Positions 48,570 through 59,689 of a DNA stretch of 64,000 bases are shown here, piece after piece. The stretch lies in assembly GCA_047967505.1 (NCBI GenBank), contig CM106540.1, one strand, 5' to 3'. This DNA comes from Dipteris shenzhenensis (taxonomy: Eukaryota > Polypodiophyta > Polypodiopsida > Gleicheniales). Every line of letters begins with the position of its first letter. Position 1 is the first letter of the stretch. The position numbers were made by a program, and so were the translations under genes. Below the pieces are notes generated by a model. That model was given only the letters and a program-made list of their open reading frames with translations, had not been told where the DNA came from and made no database searches.

Positions 48570-50975
48570 ATTTTTTATTCTAGTAAAATTTCCCTTGTCC
48601 CTTAAATTTTCCCTCTTTTTACTGTTCCAATTTTTAAATACCTTCCTAGTAGTAAGAACGTTTTTTCCAAATTAACTTTTTTATTTTTTATTTTATTCTT
48701 ACCGCCTTTTTAAATTTTACTCCTACTGTCTTTGCTTCTTATTTATAATTCTTTCCTTTGAATTTTTGTCACTTTCATTCTTTATTAATGTTATAAACTT
48801 TCCACTTTCATTTTCTATAACTACTTTTTATTTTCTCAATGTCTCCTTATTTTTCCTTGCTTTGTTTGCCTTTTTTCTTTTTTTGTTCTACTAAACCTTT
48901 TTTTTCATTTATTCTTATAAATATCCTTTTTCCTTACTCTTATTTTCTTCATTCTAAAACCCTTGGTTTACTCCTATTTTCTCATTCTTAACTTCTTTTT
49001 AATTATAAACCAACTCCCCATGGCTTTTTTAGCCATGCACCATGTGGCCTCCTGTCTTCCCCTTACTTTTATATTTTTCTCTTTAATAAAACTTTTCTTA
49101 AAAAAAGCCCCCCACTTCATGGCTCTTTCCTATAAACTAACTTTTCTTAAAATTTTAATAACCCCCCCTCCAAATCCTATGTGGCTGTCGCCTTCTGCAC
49201 CTCAATCCATGCCTCGATGCACACTCCGTGCCATCTAACATGCATATGCCTGCCTTTATCCTCGTTTCAACACACCTCAAAAACCTTGAGTTTGCCTGAC
49301 ACCACTGCCTACTACCTATGCACTGTCTGATACCCACTACCCACTCTCTTTGCATGGTTTGGTGGCTTTGGCTCCTTGGCCCTTGCTACGCCTTCATGCC
49401 TGGCTGTCCCTACTGACCACGTTACAAGCCACACATGGCTACACAGTCTTGTACCTCCTGCACCTATGCAAAAGTTTCTCCTTGTGCCTCCACATCACAC
49501 TGCGGGTGAGAGTATGCTATCAGGCATGTCCCACTTCACGTTTCCCGAGTTACACAGCCCTCCAGCTCCATGAACTCATAGGTGTAGTCCACACTCACAG
49601 CGACAATGTCTTTTGGTTCTTTCCTACTTGTAGTACTATTCATTTAACCCCCCCTTCTATATTTTTACATATAAATTCCCCCCCCGCCCTCCCTTTTTCT
49701 ATATATTTTTACTTCCTTTTTTCCCCCTTCTCAATATTCCCCCCTTCTATATATTTACATCTAATCCCCCCTTTCTCAATATTAGTATCTAAGTTCCCCC
49801 TTTCAATATATTTAAAAATTTCCCCCCTCTCAAATATTTATATCTAAAGCCCCCTTTCCCCCCTCTCTATATACACTTTTCTCCTTTCCCTGCTCCCCCT
49901 TCCCTTTTTCCCCCCTCTTTCTCTTTCCCCCTTGGCCTTTTATCTACCTCTATTTTAAACCCCCTTCCTTCTTCCCCCTTAATTGTCTTCTATCTACCTC
50001 TTTCTAATAAACCCCCCTCTTGCCTCTCTCTTTTTATCCTCCTCTCCCTTCTCATCTAATTCCCTTTACATTTAATTTGTCCTTTTAGACTCCCCTCCCT
50101 TTCGAGTCCCCTTCTCACTCTACTTTTAGATCTCTTTATAGGTTGATATCCCCCACCCCCTCTTTCCCTCATTTTGCTTCATCTCCCCCCCCCTCTTATT
50201 TTGTTATATTTGTTATTAATCCACCTACTTCTAATCCTAAAATATATTTCCAAGCTTGTGCATGTACTTTAATCTCCTTCTAAGCCTCTTCCCCCACCTC
50301 GTCTTTCTAACTATGTTAAAAGTATTCCCCTCCTAACTTTGTTCACCTCATGCCTTTTTTACATGCCATTTAATTTTTTCCTTTATTAGTTACCCCAAGC
50401 AACTGTACTTACCCTCCATTTTCTCATTGTTTATAATTAAAAATCTTCTTTTCCTACACAGTTCCTCACCTAACCACTCAACCTAACCTTTTACCTAATA
50501 CACTCTACGTAATCCACACTTGAACAAACCCATCTTTTTTCACGTAATTTGTTACACCATGCTGGTTAAATTTATGGCTATACTTCTAGTTTATTGTGAC
50601 CCTTATAACAAGGGAGGAGTGTTTATGACACCTGTCTTCCCAACTTAAGTTAACCTGGTCCTTATCATGTTTTCTTGTTGGATGGTGGCAGGTATGTAGA
50701 TTCTCCTCTTCAATAAAAGAGATGCTTGTCAGGATTTCACTGGCTTTACTTTTGTTTGCAAATATTTTTTGCTAAAACATTATTGGCATTCCTTATCAAA
50801 TAAACTCTTAGATACTTTTTTATACATTCTCATAGGTGTTCTACCTACTCACTCAAGAACTTCCTTTCAATATATAATGTTCTATTTTTTCTCTTCCCTA
50901 ACTCCTTTGTCTTTTAACCATGCAAAAGGGGTTGTTGTCTTGTTTACCACACACATGCCTGTTTCCCCTGCAACT
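48570..50975 (+). mobile_element. Pyrimidine-rich LTR-like repeat A (left)
   Basis: Direct repeat with 59690-62690. Shared landmarks in order: TCTAGTAAAATTTCCCTTGT; the ATGGCTTTTTTAG...CATGCACCA block; CTCAATCCATGCCTC; CCACACTCA; CAAGCTTGTGCATGTACTTT; GGAGGAGTGTTTATGACACC; AATAAAAGAGATGCTTGTCA; GCAAAAGGGGTTGTTGTCTT. Similarity stops at about TACCACACACA (50958-50975). The + strand is strongly C/T-rich. No protein is encoded. Size and spacing suggest the LTR of a large retroelement, but no tRNA primer site is recognised after it. Confidence 0.7.
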
Positions 50976-51156
50976 TTGGATGGTTGCACATAATACACTT
51001 TAGTCATCAAGGCTTCTTAGCCTCTTGAGTCCTTTCTTAAAATTATTTTTTTCATAAACATAGTTACTAATTCACTTTTTATCTTTGCAGAAATACTCTT
51101 GGGAGACTACACTCTAGTCCAAGTCACTCAACACTTCTCTCCCCACTCCCTCTCCC

Positions 51157-52344
51157 ATGACTCAAGCGGTACTCTCATGTTTCCAAAAGTCTAAGTTCTT
51201 TTCTTTCATTAGAACGCATGATCTTGAGGCTCTTGCAAAGAACACTCCTTTGCTCATTAGAACGCTTTCCCTTAATGATTGGATCAAGCTTCTCAAATTA
51301 TCACAAAGTGAAAGCGATCGTGCCCTCGCCAGACTTGAAACAGTTGCTTCAAACCTAGCTACTATCAATCTCAACAACACAAAGGATTTGAATGATTACC
51401 ATACCATACCATATCCCTATCGGTTTAGCTCCTGCTAATTCCAATTTTCATAGCTTCACAAATCTTGACCTTCTTTGCTTTGAAGACAAAGCCTCCTTCG
51501 AAACACTCTCTCAGTCCCTCTCTCAACCACCAAAACCCCTCGACAGTAGAGAGCTTAAAATTTTTGATTCATATGTTCCCCTTCTTCCTCTTAGACAAAT
51601 AGAAATGAAGTTTCCAGTGGTGGATCACAAAATCTGGTGTTTGGATAACCTTAGCTCTCTCGCACCCTTTTCCATACGCTCGCTTGCCTTCATCTGTAAC
51701 TTCTCTTCAAAAGAGGTGGATCAATGCAAGTAAGATGCCTACCAGGGACGCGAGCATCTAAATTAAAATTACGTTTTTAATTCCCACTTCTTCCTAAATG
51801 TTATCGACATTCTAAATGTGGTTCCACCAAGGAAGTCTTCTTTCATTCAAAAGGTGCAATTCGAAGTATGCTGACTCTTCTACCAAAGATGACAACTATT
51901 ATGTCAAGAACTATTGGAACGTCTTCAGGCCCTACATAAAGTGCACCTATCTCATAAAGAAAACAAACTTGTCTTGCAAATCTTCTATCCTATGGTTTGA
52001 CCATGTGGTATGGCATATACTCAACCATTTGGATCTCTTTTTTCCTATTGGTTCCCTACAAGCAAAATTCTTTCCTTCTTAAACTGGATGGCGCAATTAA
52101 AAAAAGAGGTGAATTTCTCCCTTGTCACGTTTTACCACTTTAGGATTTTAATCCTTAACAGAAAAATCCCTTTCTCCCTCTGTCGACTTCTCCCTCCCCT
52201 CTTCTTTTCTCAACCTCCCAGGTCCCTCCCTCGCCCTCAATATTCTTTCCCTTTCCTCTAGTGCCAAACTCACTCCTCCTGTACCCAAAAGAAGGCATAG
52301 TTCCCCCCCCAAAATACACCCTCAAAACTCAAAAATTTACCCCG
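51157..52344 (+). pseudogene. Unrecognised coding region between repeats A and B, left part
   Basis: Coding-like + strand blocks starting 180 bp after repeat A: TLSLNDWIKLLKLSQSESDR then ALARLETVASNLATINLNNT (helical), a frameshift near 51410, then FTNLDLLCFEDKASFETLSQ, IKCTYLIKKTNLSCKSSILW, FDHVVWHILNHLDLFFPIGS. The codon periodicity and lack of low complexity differ from the flanking repeats. The copia element 52350-57958 split it. I know no family with this sequence; a gag-like protein of the surrounding element is one possibility. Confidence 0.4.
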
Positions 52345-52349
52345 TCTAC
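52345..52349. other. Target-site duplication TCTAC (left) of copia copy 2
   Basis: TCTAC immediately precedes TGTGGGAGAGG; the same 5 bp follow the other LTR at 57959-57963. Five-bp duplications are standard for copia integration. Confidence 0.93.
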
Positions 52350-52496
52350 TGTGGGAGAGGAGAGCACACACAAAGGGTTAAGGAGACACCAAAAGTGGTG
52401 GAGCAAAAGCTACTCCAGCTTATTCCTCTATCATATATATATGAGTATACATGGGCATTGTACAAGTGGGTGGGCACACTGCCCTTTACCCCAACA
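52350..52496 (-). mobile_element. 3' LTR (147 bp) of copia copy 2
   Basis: Bounded by TG...CA in both readings. It differs from the 5' LTR (57812-57958) at only 4 of 147 positions by direct comparison. Immediately inside (52497-52512) the minus strand reads CTTTAAGTGGGAGGT, a polypurine tract, as expected at a 3' LTR. Confidence 0.95.
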
Positions 52497-52878
52497 ACCT
52501 CCCACTTAAAGGCAGTGTGTCTTTAAGGGAGTATAGTACACATATAATACAATCCATCATAGGCTAAAAAACAAGATGACTAGACTGTCATCCTATGCCC
52601 ATCGGCACTTTACAATGTGCAAAGTGCATAGAGGATAAGTTGCTAGCAGACATCAGGTTTACAGTATAGAAAATGACAAGCTGTAGATGCCTGTCAACCA
52701 AGATCTCATGCTAGATCTCACTGGGAGAGTGAACTATCACCACCACGTGCTCTTGTGCTAAGTCCATATCACCCGAACTGTCACTGTGCAAAGAAAATGT
52801 CTCTGTACCACGTGTGACCATAAGCACATGCCCTACAATAGACCTCTGCTGGTCTACCCAACCTGCATCACCTGCATG

Positions 52879-53385
52879 CTACTCCTGGAAGCATAAGGAC
52901 CTGATGTCCACAACCGCTTCCCTACTGCCGAAATCTACCATAATCATACTACCACCTCCCACTACAGTGGAAGCAATAACCAAAAGTGTAGCCCCAATGG
53001 CAAACATGTGAGAACCAAGTCTCAACACAATCATGGATGCATGAAGTACTATGGCTGCCATATTAACCATAACTTGGTGCTCAACTGATCTGTGATCGTT
53101 AAACCTACAGTCTTTCAAGTATGAAGCCAATATAGTCAGTGGAGTACTCAGTAACTTCCCCCTCTCCATACTGAAACAACCAAGTATCTGACAAACATCA
53201 TCAAGACCATGCAGCTCCCACTGCAAAGCATCCCTGTCCATAAGGAACCATATGGCAAGTAACCTCAGAAGGATAGCAACCTCTTGAATACTGAGACCAT
53301 AACCTGTCTCACTGCGCATCACATCCTGAGCTCTCATAATGGTATCAAACCTATGAAGCCAAGCTCGTCGAGGGGATTGCTTCTA
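52879..53385 (-). pseudogene. copia copy 2: residual C-terminal reverse-transcriptase segment
   Basis: The minus strand reads CLDG-stop-KQSPRRAWLHRFDT, then ILGCFSMERGKLLSTPL. KQSPRAW..RF and L..F.M...K...TPL are landmarks that normally flank about 100 residues with the YVDD site; here only about 50 unrelated-looking residues lie between them, and all of the RT before KQSPRAW is absent. Copy 1 has the same joins. TAG 53383-53385 corresponds to CAG in copy 1. It cannot polymerise DNA. Confidence 0.85.
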
Positions 53386-54675
53386 GCCATCGAGGCACAT
53401 AGGAAGCAAACATATCAATGATTCTTGCCCATGCGCAATATGACCCGAGTCAATAACTACAAAAACCACATCTGTCCTGGCATAACCAGCCAATGGATCA
53501 TACCAGGCATCATTAGCCAAGGTATCCTCCTCACCATGCATAGCCTCATCCTCATCTACAAGAGGCACTCCGCATCCTGGGAGTAAATTGTAACTGTCCA
53601 TAGAAGATGCATCAACAATCTCCATAGGAGTATAAACCTGTGGAATACTAGAGACATCTGACCATCTCTGACCAAAATCAGGAAGTAATTGTGGCTGTCC
53701 CAACTTTATAACCTGCTCACCGTGGGAAAAACCTCCCACTCCAAGGGATATGGGCTGCTCCCACAAAGAATCCGGAGGTATCAGTGCACTTACACCCTCT
53801 TGGAACACCACTCTCCTACTATCCATAGTCCTAGGCTATCTAAACATAGTATCCTCTTTGAAATAGACATTATGGCTGCGTATCAACTCTCTAGTTGAAG
53901 AATCCCATAACCTGTAGTCCATACTAGACTCACTGTATCCAAGGAAGATACATCTCCTCGATCGGGAACCATGAGCGTAAGCCTCGTAGCCAAATACATG
54001 TAAATGCTCATAACATGGTGCCCTACCTATCAAGAAGTCAAATGGCACTCTACCATTCAGAGATCTCCTGGGTGACCTGTTAAGCAAGTATGCAGCTATC
54101 TTACATGCCTCAGCCCAATAGCATTCGGTAAGACCTGCATACCGTAGCATGCTACCAATCCTGTCCAATAGAATCCGATTCATGCCTTCTGCCAAGGCAT
54201 CATGAGCAGAAAGATGAGGAGTGGTCAACACCCTCCTGATACCAAGTGTATCACGTAGATTCTGAAATCTAGAAGAGGTAAACTCTGCATCACCATCAGT
54301 CATTAAGCTCAATAGCTGCTTTCTTGACTGATTTTCAGCATTATCCAAGAAGCACTGAAATGCATCATATACATCATGCTTCTGTTGAATCGGCTATACC
54401 CATATGTACTTTGTAGCAGCATCAATAAATGTCACAAAGTAACAGGCACCACCCAGTGAAACAGTAGGCATAGGCCCACAAACTGCACTATGAACCAACT
54501 GCAATGGCTCAACATACCTCTCACTGACTATCTTCCTCACAAAAGAGGATCTTGACTGCTGACCATCATCATAATCATGACACAAAATTTGAGAGACTCC
54601 ATAACAGGAATGTATCTCAATGTTGTAAGGGCTTCCATACCTGCAGTAGACATATGTCCAAGTTTGGCATACCAT
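53386..54675 (-). pseudogene. copia copy 2: integrase region
   Basis: QILCHDYDDGQQ (zinc CxxC, second Cys now Tyr), PLQLVHSAVCGPMP (Ala at 54486-54484 where the first catalytic Asp belongs), FVTFIDAATKYIWV, LMTDGDAEFTS (second Asp kept), AEGMNRILLDR (Glu kept), RSPRRSLNGRVPFD, FLGYSESSMDYRLWD. The next 140 codons (GVGGFSHGEQVIKLGQP onward) form the linker that normally precedes RT. The frame changes at about 54390 and 53830. The DDE triad is incomplete in the same way as in copy 1. Confidence 0.9.
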
Positions 54676-55460
54676 AAACTAACTGATGGCTGTTTACTAA
54701 TCATAAGCATCTTATCCTGGACACTTGATACATGCAATGCATAAGAGAATTCAACCCATGATCCCCTAGCCATAACCAGATTGCCTCTAGCAATCTTCCG
54801 TGCATGATCACCTAAAAAGACATGATAACCTGCCTCAACCAACTGTCTAGTATTGATCTTGCTCATAGCAAGTCCTAGTATATGTCTAACCCTCTGTAGA
54901 ACAAGAATAGAGCCACTAGGCATAACAAGGTGGATATCCCCATAACCATAGACATCCATAGAATGATCAATGCCCATCAAACCACTCTCCATAATGCATT
55001 CCTGATATGCACTGAACCATGACCTATGAGGGGTCATATGACATGAAGCACATGGATCTAGCATCCAATCACCGAGAATGGGTACGTCAGTGGCCAAGAA
55101 GGAGGTGCCAGACATAGACAAAAGAATGCCTTCATCACTGCTACTGTCAGTGGAAACCTTGGCATCCACACCTTGAAGCTCAACATGCTTCTTCTCCTTC
55201 TTCCTGTCATTCTTAACCTTGCTCTTCTTCTTGCATTTTCTTAGCCATTTCCAGTAGTACTTTTTCATGTGGCCATACTTTCCACAATAGAAACATCTAA
55301 CACAAGTCCGAGAGCTAGACTTGCTCTTGGAATTCCCCCTTGAACATGACCTGTTTCTACCAATTGATTGACCTTTGGAGTGCATATCAAGGTTGTATTT
55401 CAGTACATCAGGGCATTTCAACCCATCATGCTGTAACATAACACTATCATGGTCATACAT
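54537..55460 (-). pseudogene. copia copy 2: gag knuckle, protease and GAG-pre-integrase
   Basis: Open for 307 codons. Residues 56-69 CFYCGKYGHMKKYY form a zinc knuckle whose fourth ligand is Tyr. A Lys-rich linker follows, then DWMLDPCASCHMTPHRSWF at about residues 131-149: the copia protease motif LDSGAS.HMT with Ser-Gly replaced by Pro-Cys. SLWYAKLGHMSTAGMEALTT follows (first zinc His replaced by Tyr). All these changes are also in copy 1, so they precede the split of the two copies. Confidence 0.9.
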
Positions 55461-55603
55461 CCGGCATATATGAGTATAGAACTCATATACATGGCAGTCT
55501 ACACCCTATACACCATCTTGTACCTGCAAGTAGACTGACTTCGAGAGTGATGACTGAATGATAGAGCATGCTTGCTCATCCATGTCATCCCAATCACTCT
55601 GTT

Positions 55604-55855
55604 TCATGCTATTAGACTTGACACCTTTGCATTGAATGGGCTTATGCTGCCTTTTCTCTGCACTAACACATCATAAATCTGCTCTTTCCAATACTGAAAG
55701 TTTGATCCATCCAACCTCTCAATATCAAAGAGGGCACTACCAGCTATAGATGCCATATCTGTGGCATAATAGCTCACAACCAAAGAGCAGTATAGTGCAA
55801 TAGGCAACCCAAATGACCAAAAATATAGTGTTGTCCAGACCAACAAGGTCTCCAA
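55604..55855 (-). pseudogene. copia copy 2: gag N-terminus
   Basis: FDIERLDGSNFQYWKEQIYD then VLVQRKG is the start of copia gag (L.G.NF..W...I...L). The middle of gag between this and the knuckle (55460-55604) is out of frame and shortened. Absent from copy 1. Confidence 0.75.
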
Positions 55856-57795
55856 ATAAACTAGCTAATCCAATGCTCAAAAGCACTCAGCCATAAAGAG
55901 GCATAAACAAGAATATATGCAGCCCAGTAACCTGCCAATGCCTGGCAATCCAAGTAAGAAATGCACTGAAACAAATGAGCAATGCCTGCTCAACCAATGG
56001 CAATAGGAGCCCAGCTCAACTATCCATAAACATCAGTGCGGCATCCACCAATGCAAATCCATAATGCATCGAAATGGCATTTACTGCATCACCAATGCAT
56101 CACCTCAAGTGTGCAATCCTTTGGCAAAAAAATCAAGCATTCACCACTTGCCAAATGTGCCAAAGTGACTTGCCAAAATGCCAATAATGCCCTTGGACTG
56201 AAGTGAGATCCCAATCACTTTCTGTAATTTACTGTGAGTTCCCAATTCACTATTGTGCAAGACAAATTCCTACAACAATACCTCACAGCCACTTTGGGCA
56301 AAATAACATGCTGTCCCTATCTTTGAACAGTAATATCTTTTCATTGAAAGACCGGATTCCAAAGCTATAAACAAAAAAGTTGTAGCTGGTAAAAAGATCT
56401 ACAACTTGTCAGTTGACCTCAAGAGCCAAATCCTTGTGGATTCTCAGATATTCTCACCTGAAAAATAGCTTCTTGCACATTGGCCACAAATAGATAGTAG
56501 ACTGCAACTTTTTGTGGTTTTGCAGAGGCTGTAACTCCTGCAGCTTATACCGGATCAACTTGCTTCCGGAAGTAAAGTTGTAGTATGTTCTGTGAATTAC
56601 AACTTTCCAGTTCAACACAAAGTGCAATTCCACACCAAGAAAGAGATATTCAATCCTGAAAATGACTGTTTTGTCATAAAAAACAGCAACAACAGCCATT
56701 GTAATGTCCTGACCAATGGCAAACACAATGCCATAAAATCAGCCCCAAATACGGTAACAAATCATCCCCAAAATGCTGACAAACCAGCCCTGAAACAGCT
56801 CCAAACAATGCTAATCTGACAGGATCTCAATACATCACCGTACCACCATATGTATCCAACATAGGCAAATAACCATGCATCCAACGAACTGTCAATGCAT
56901 CTCAACCAGGCATGTACCACTATTAAAGCATGTGTCAATGCCATTGCCAAAGTGATGTACAGATCGAAAGCTCCTTGTGCAAGACTGCAAAATGGCATAT
57001 GACCAGTCCCGCAAAGTGTCCAAGCAACAGCCTCAAATCAACCTATCCATAGCTAATGTCCATACTTCACAGCATCAATGACAATCTGCTCGACATCCAA
57101 GCGCATCCATAGTTCACTCAGAGTGCGCACAAGCTTGCCCACTAGAAATGACATGTTCCTGTAGCTTCCTTGTCAAAGATATATTTGCTTCCACGACAGG
57201 AAACTAAGTTCCTCCAATTAAAACAAACATTGACCACAAACTGTGCCACCACAGCCACAATATAGGCTAAATTGCAATGGAAGGAGCTCTCATAGAAGCA
57301 ACCCAGCAACTCCAACCTTGGAAGGACTTGCACTGTCTTGTAGCATAGAAGGACCTTGGAACTTGGAAGGACTTGCAGCAGGACGACCGAGCAGAGCAGC
57401 ACTACTGCACACGATGACAAAAGCGTAGCAGAGTGAGCACTGCAGTAGCATCCACGATGATCCACAATCCACCACTCCAAAGCCCAAGAAGATGGTCGTC
57501 GAGTCATTGCTCAATTCCACAACTGCTCAGATGCTCAATTTGAGTCGATGATCCACGCTCCCCACCGCACGGTCCTGCTCTCACAGCTCCCACTTTCGTT
57601 AGTTCTGTGTTGCTAGAACTTGCTGTCTACTACTGTCTAAATGCGAGCATGAAAACGGTCGAATAGAGCCAAGCTCAGAGAGCTCCAACGTCACTGACGA
57701 AGTAGATGAAGTCTTGTTGATTCTATCGGAAGCTACAAAAGATTCATGGTTTAGGAGTTCTCCTCTCACTGAGCTCCTCGTAGATCAAATGCCGT
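55856..57795 (-). other. Long (1.9-kb) leader of copia copy 2
   Basis: Between the primer site and the first gag codons there is almost 2 kb with no recognised domain, many CAATGC/AATGCC motifs and a small repeat (CTTGGAAGGACTTGCA twice, about 57319 and 57364). Copia leaders are usually tens to a few hundred bases. It may be extra or captured sequence. Confidence 0.6.
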
Positions 57796-57810
57796 GGGCT
57801 CTGATACCAG
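57796..57810 (-). other. Primer-binding site of copia copy 2
   Basis: Minus strand CTGGTATCAGAGCCC one base after the 5' LTR, complementary to initiator Met-tRNA. Confidence 0.92.
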
Positions 57811-57811
57811 T

Positions 57812-57958
57812 TGTGGGAGAGGAGAGCACACACAAAGGGTTAAGGAGACACCAGAAGTGGTGGAGCAAAAGCTACTCTAGCTTATTCCTCGATCATATAT
57901 ATATGAGTATACATGGGCACTGTACAAGTGGGTGGGCACACTGCCCTTTACCCCAACA
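57812..57958 (-). mobile_element. 5' LTR (147 bp) of copia copy 2
   Basis: Same boundaries as the 3' LTR and followed on the + side by TCTAC (57959-57963), the duplicated target. It completes an element of 5609 bp in minus orientation, nested in the unrecognised coding region between repeats A and B. Confidence 0.95.
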
Positions 57959-57963
57959 TCTAC

Positions 57964-59210
57964 CCCTCTTAGAAACCCCTCTCTGGCCTTGCATGTCAAA
58001 GATTCCCAATTGGAGTCTTCTGCAACTTCTGCTCTTAAAAGAAAAGCACCAGATGATGATGATATGCCACACTACTCCATCGATTGGGATGAACACTGAT
58101 CATCTCCCATGTGTTTTCTTTTGTAGAGTGCTCCATCTGAGGACCCCGAGGTATGTTCCTTAATACTACTCAATAATGGTTTATTTCGTTTCTAGTCTAT
58201 TCCAAAGAAGAAAGTTCTATTTACTTTCATGTTCTTTATGCTAAAAAAATTTTAGCTAAAATCCCCCCTAAGTCTCTTTTTATAGATACATTGTTGCTAC
58301 ACTTTAACATTGATTCCGACACTCTCCACACTTTTGACTCCTTTGCTTTTAGCTGGAGATATACGCCACCCCTTAGATCTCTACTTTACAAACCAAAACT
58401 CACCTTCCTAGCAAAATCCTTTAGCTCCACCTATCAATGTATTTCACTTAAGAGGTTTAAACCCTTTCTTAAAGCTTTTATTACATGTTTGCACTTTGGA
58501 CCCCAACTTCTTTCATCATTCCTTTCTTAAATCTCATATCCTTTTTGGCCTCAATCACATCCCCATTACCTCCTTAGATCCTCAGGTAGCATTTCAAGCA
58601 CTTACTATTGTATTCCATGAAATCTGCCTCTATCTTAATTTAGACCACACAACCTACGAAGCCTCCCTCTCCCACCTTTTTTGGAAAAGCTACCTACAAA
58701 AAATTCCTCAATGTAAGCACCAATTTACTTTGGGGTATAGATTAAAACTTACAATTCCTTATAAAAACCTACCCCATGAATTCCATTCTCTCTACTCTAC
58801 TGACATTGCAAACTATTATGAAGCCATCCCTCACCATGGCACTTCCAGTCTTATGGAATCCCTATCTTATTTCTGTAATCTTGCTACCAAACTAGGTTTT
58901 AAAGGATTCTTCCAAAAAAATGATTGTTTTTTTCTCACAAAATCAACCAAAGTCCAAACCCTTTACACCTTTAGTACATTTCTTAGTTACAACCACTTCT
59001 TGCTCCACTTTTGTGTCATTCTGGTTGGCCCACATTGTTGAATCCAATCTAACAGCATTCCCATGGGTTTATCTTTCTCCCCACTTTGGTGCCACCTCTA
59101 TCTTACTTCGTTTGAATTCAATTCATCAAGAAACTGGCATGTCTTGGTCAAACACTTTTTTTACCTCATTTTCTCCATACCTTCAGATATGTCAATGAAT
59201 CATCTTCATA
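57964..59210 (+). pseudogene. Unrecognised coding region between repeats A and B, right part
   Basis: It continues after the copia insertion. 58291-59041 contains FDSFAFSWRYTPPLRSLLYK, KSHILFGLNHIPITSLDPQV, YEASLSHLFWKSYLQKIPQC, FHSLYSTDIANYYEAIPHHG and SLMESLSYFCNLATKLGFKG in two frames. It is rich in Phe, Leu, His and Ser and not low-complexity. No motif that I recognise: no D-S-G, no YxDD, no zinc knuckle. Together with the left part this is about 2.4 kb of an unknown gene or an internal region of the putative large retroelement. Confidence 0.4.
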
Positions 59211-59689
59211 AATAATCCCTACATCACCAAGTTTGTCAACCCTTCCAGACCACTTCATGATGACGATCCCTTTACCGTCTATCCACTACACATTATCTCA
59301 TTGAAATGTAGTCTTTCCTCCTCTTTTGTTGACACTAATCAAAATCTCATCGGCCTTGCCCGACCACCTTTCTAAACACAAGCATCACCCTTTCGCCTCC
59401 TTTCCTAGGTGAATTCTCTACCACTTTTCTTTGTAAGAAAAAACTTCTCAAATTCCCCACCATCTCCCTCATCAGTTGTAATAGTAACCGACCTTTTTCC
59501 TCCTCATATAAAATCTACTTAACCTTTATCCTTTCCATTCTTTACTCTTGTTTTGACTATTTCAAAGCTTTTCTCCACATTTCCACTCTCATAGGCATTT
59601 GCAAGGACAATGGCTTCCAATCGGATAGAATCAAAGATATTATTCATGTGATTACATCTCTTCAAATACCTTTCGTCAACTCAAACTTG

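Noticed and set aside
48308-48583. Pro/Leu/Phe-rich ORFs in the C/T-rich repeats
   Set aside because: Composition artefacts of pyrimidine tracts, not conserved between repeats A and B.
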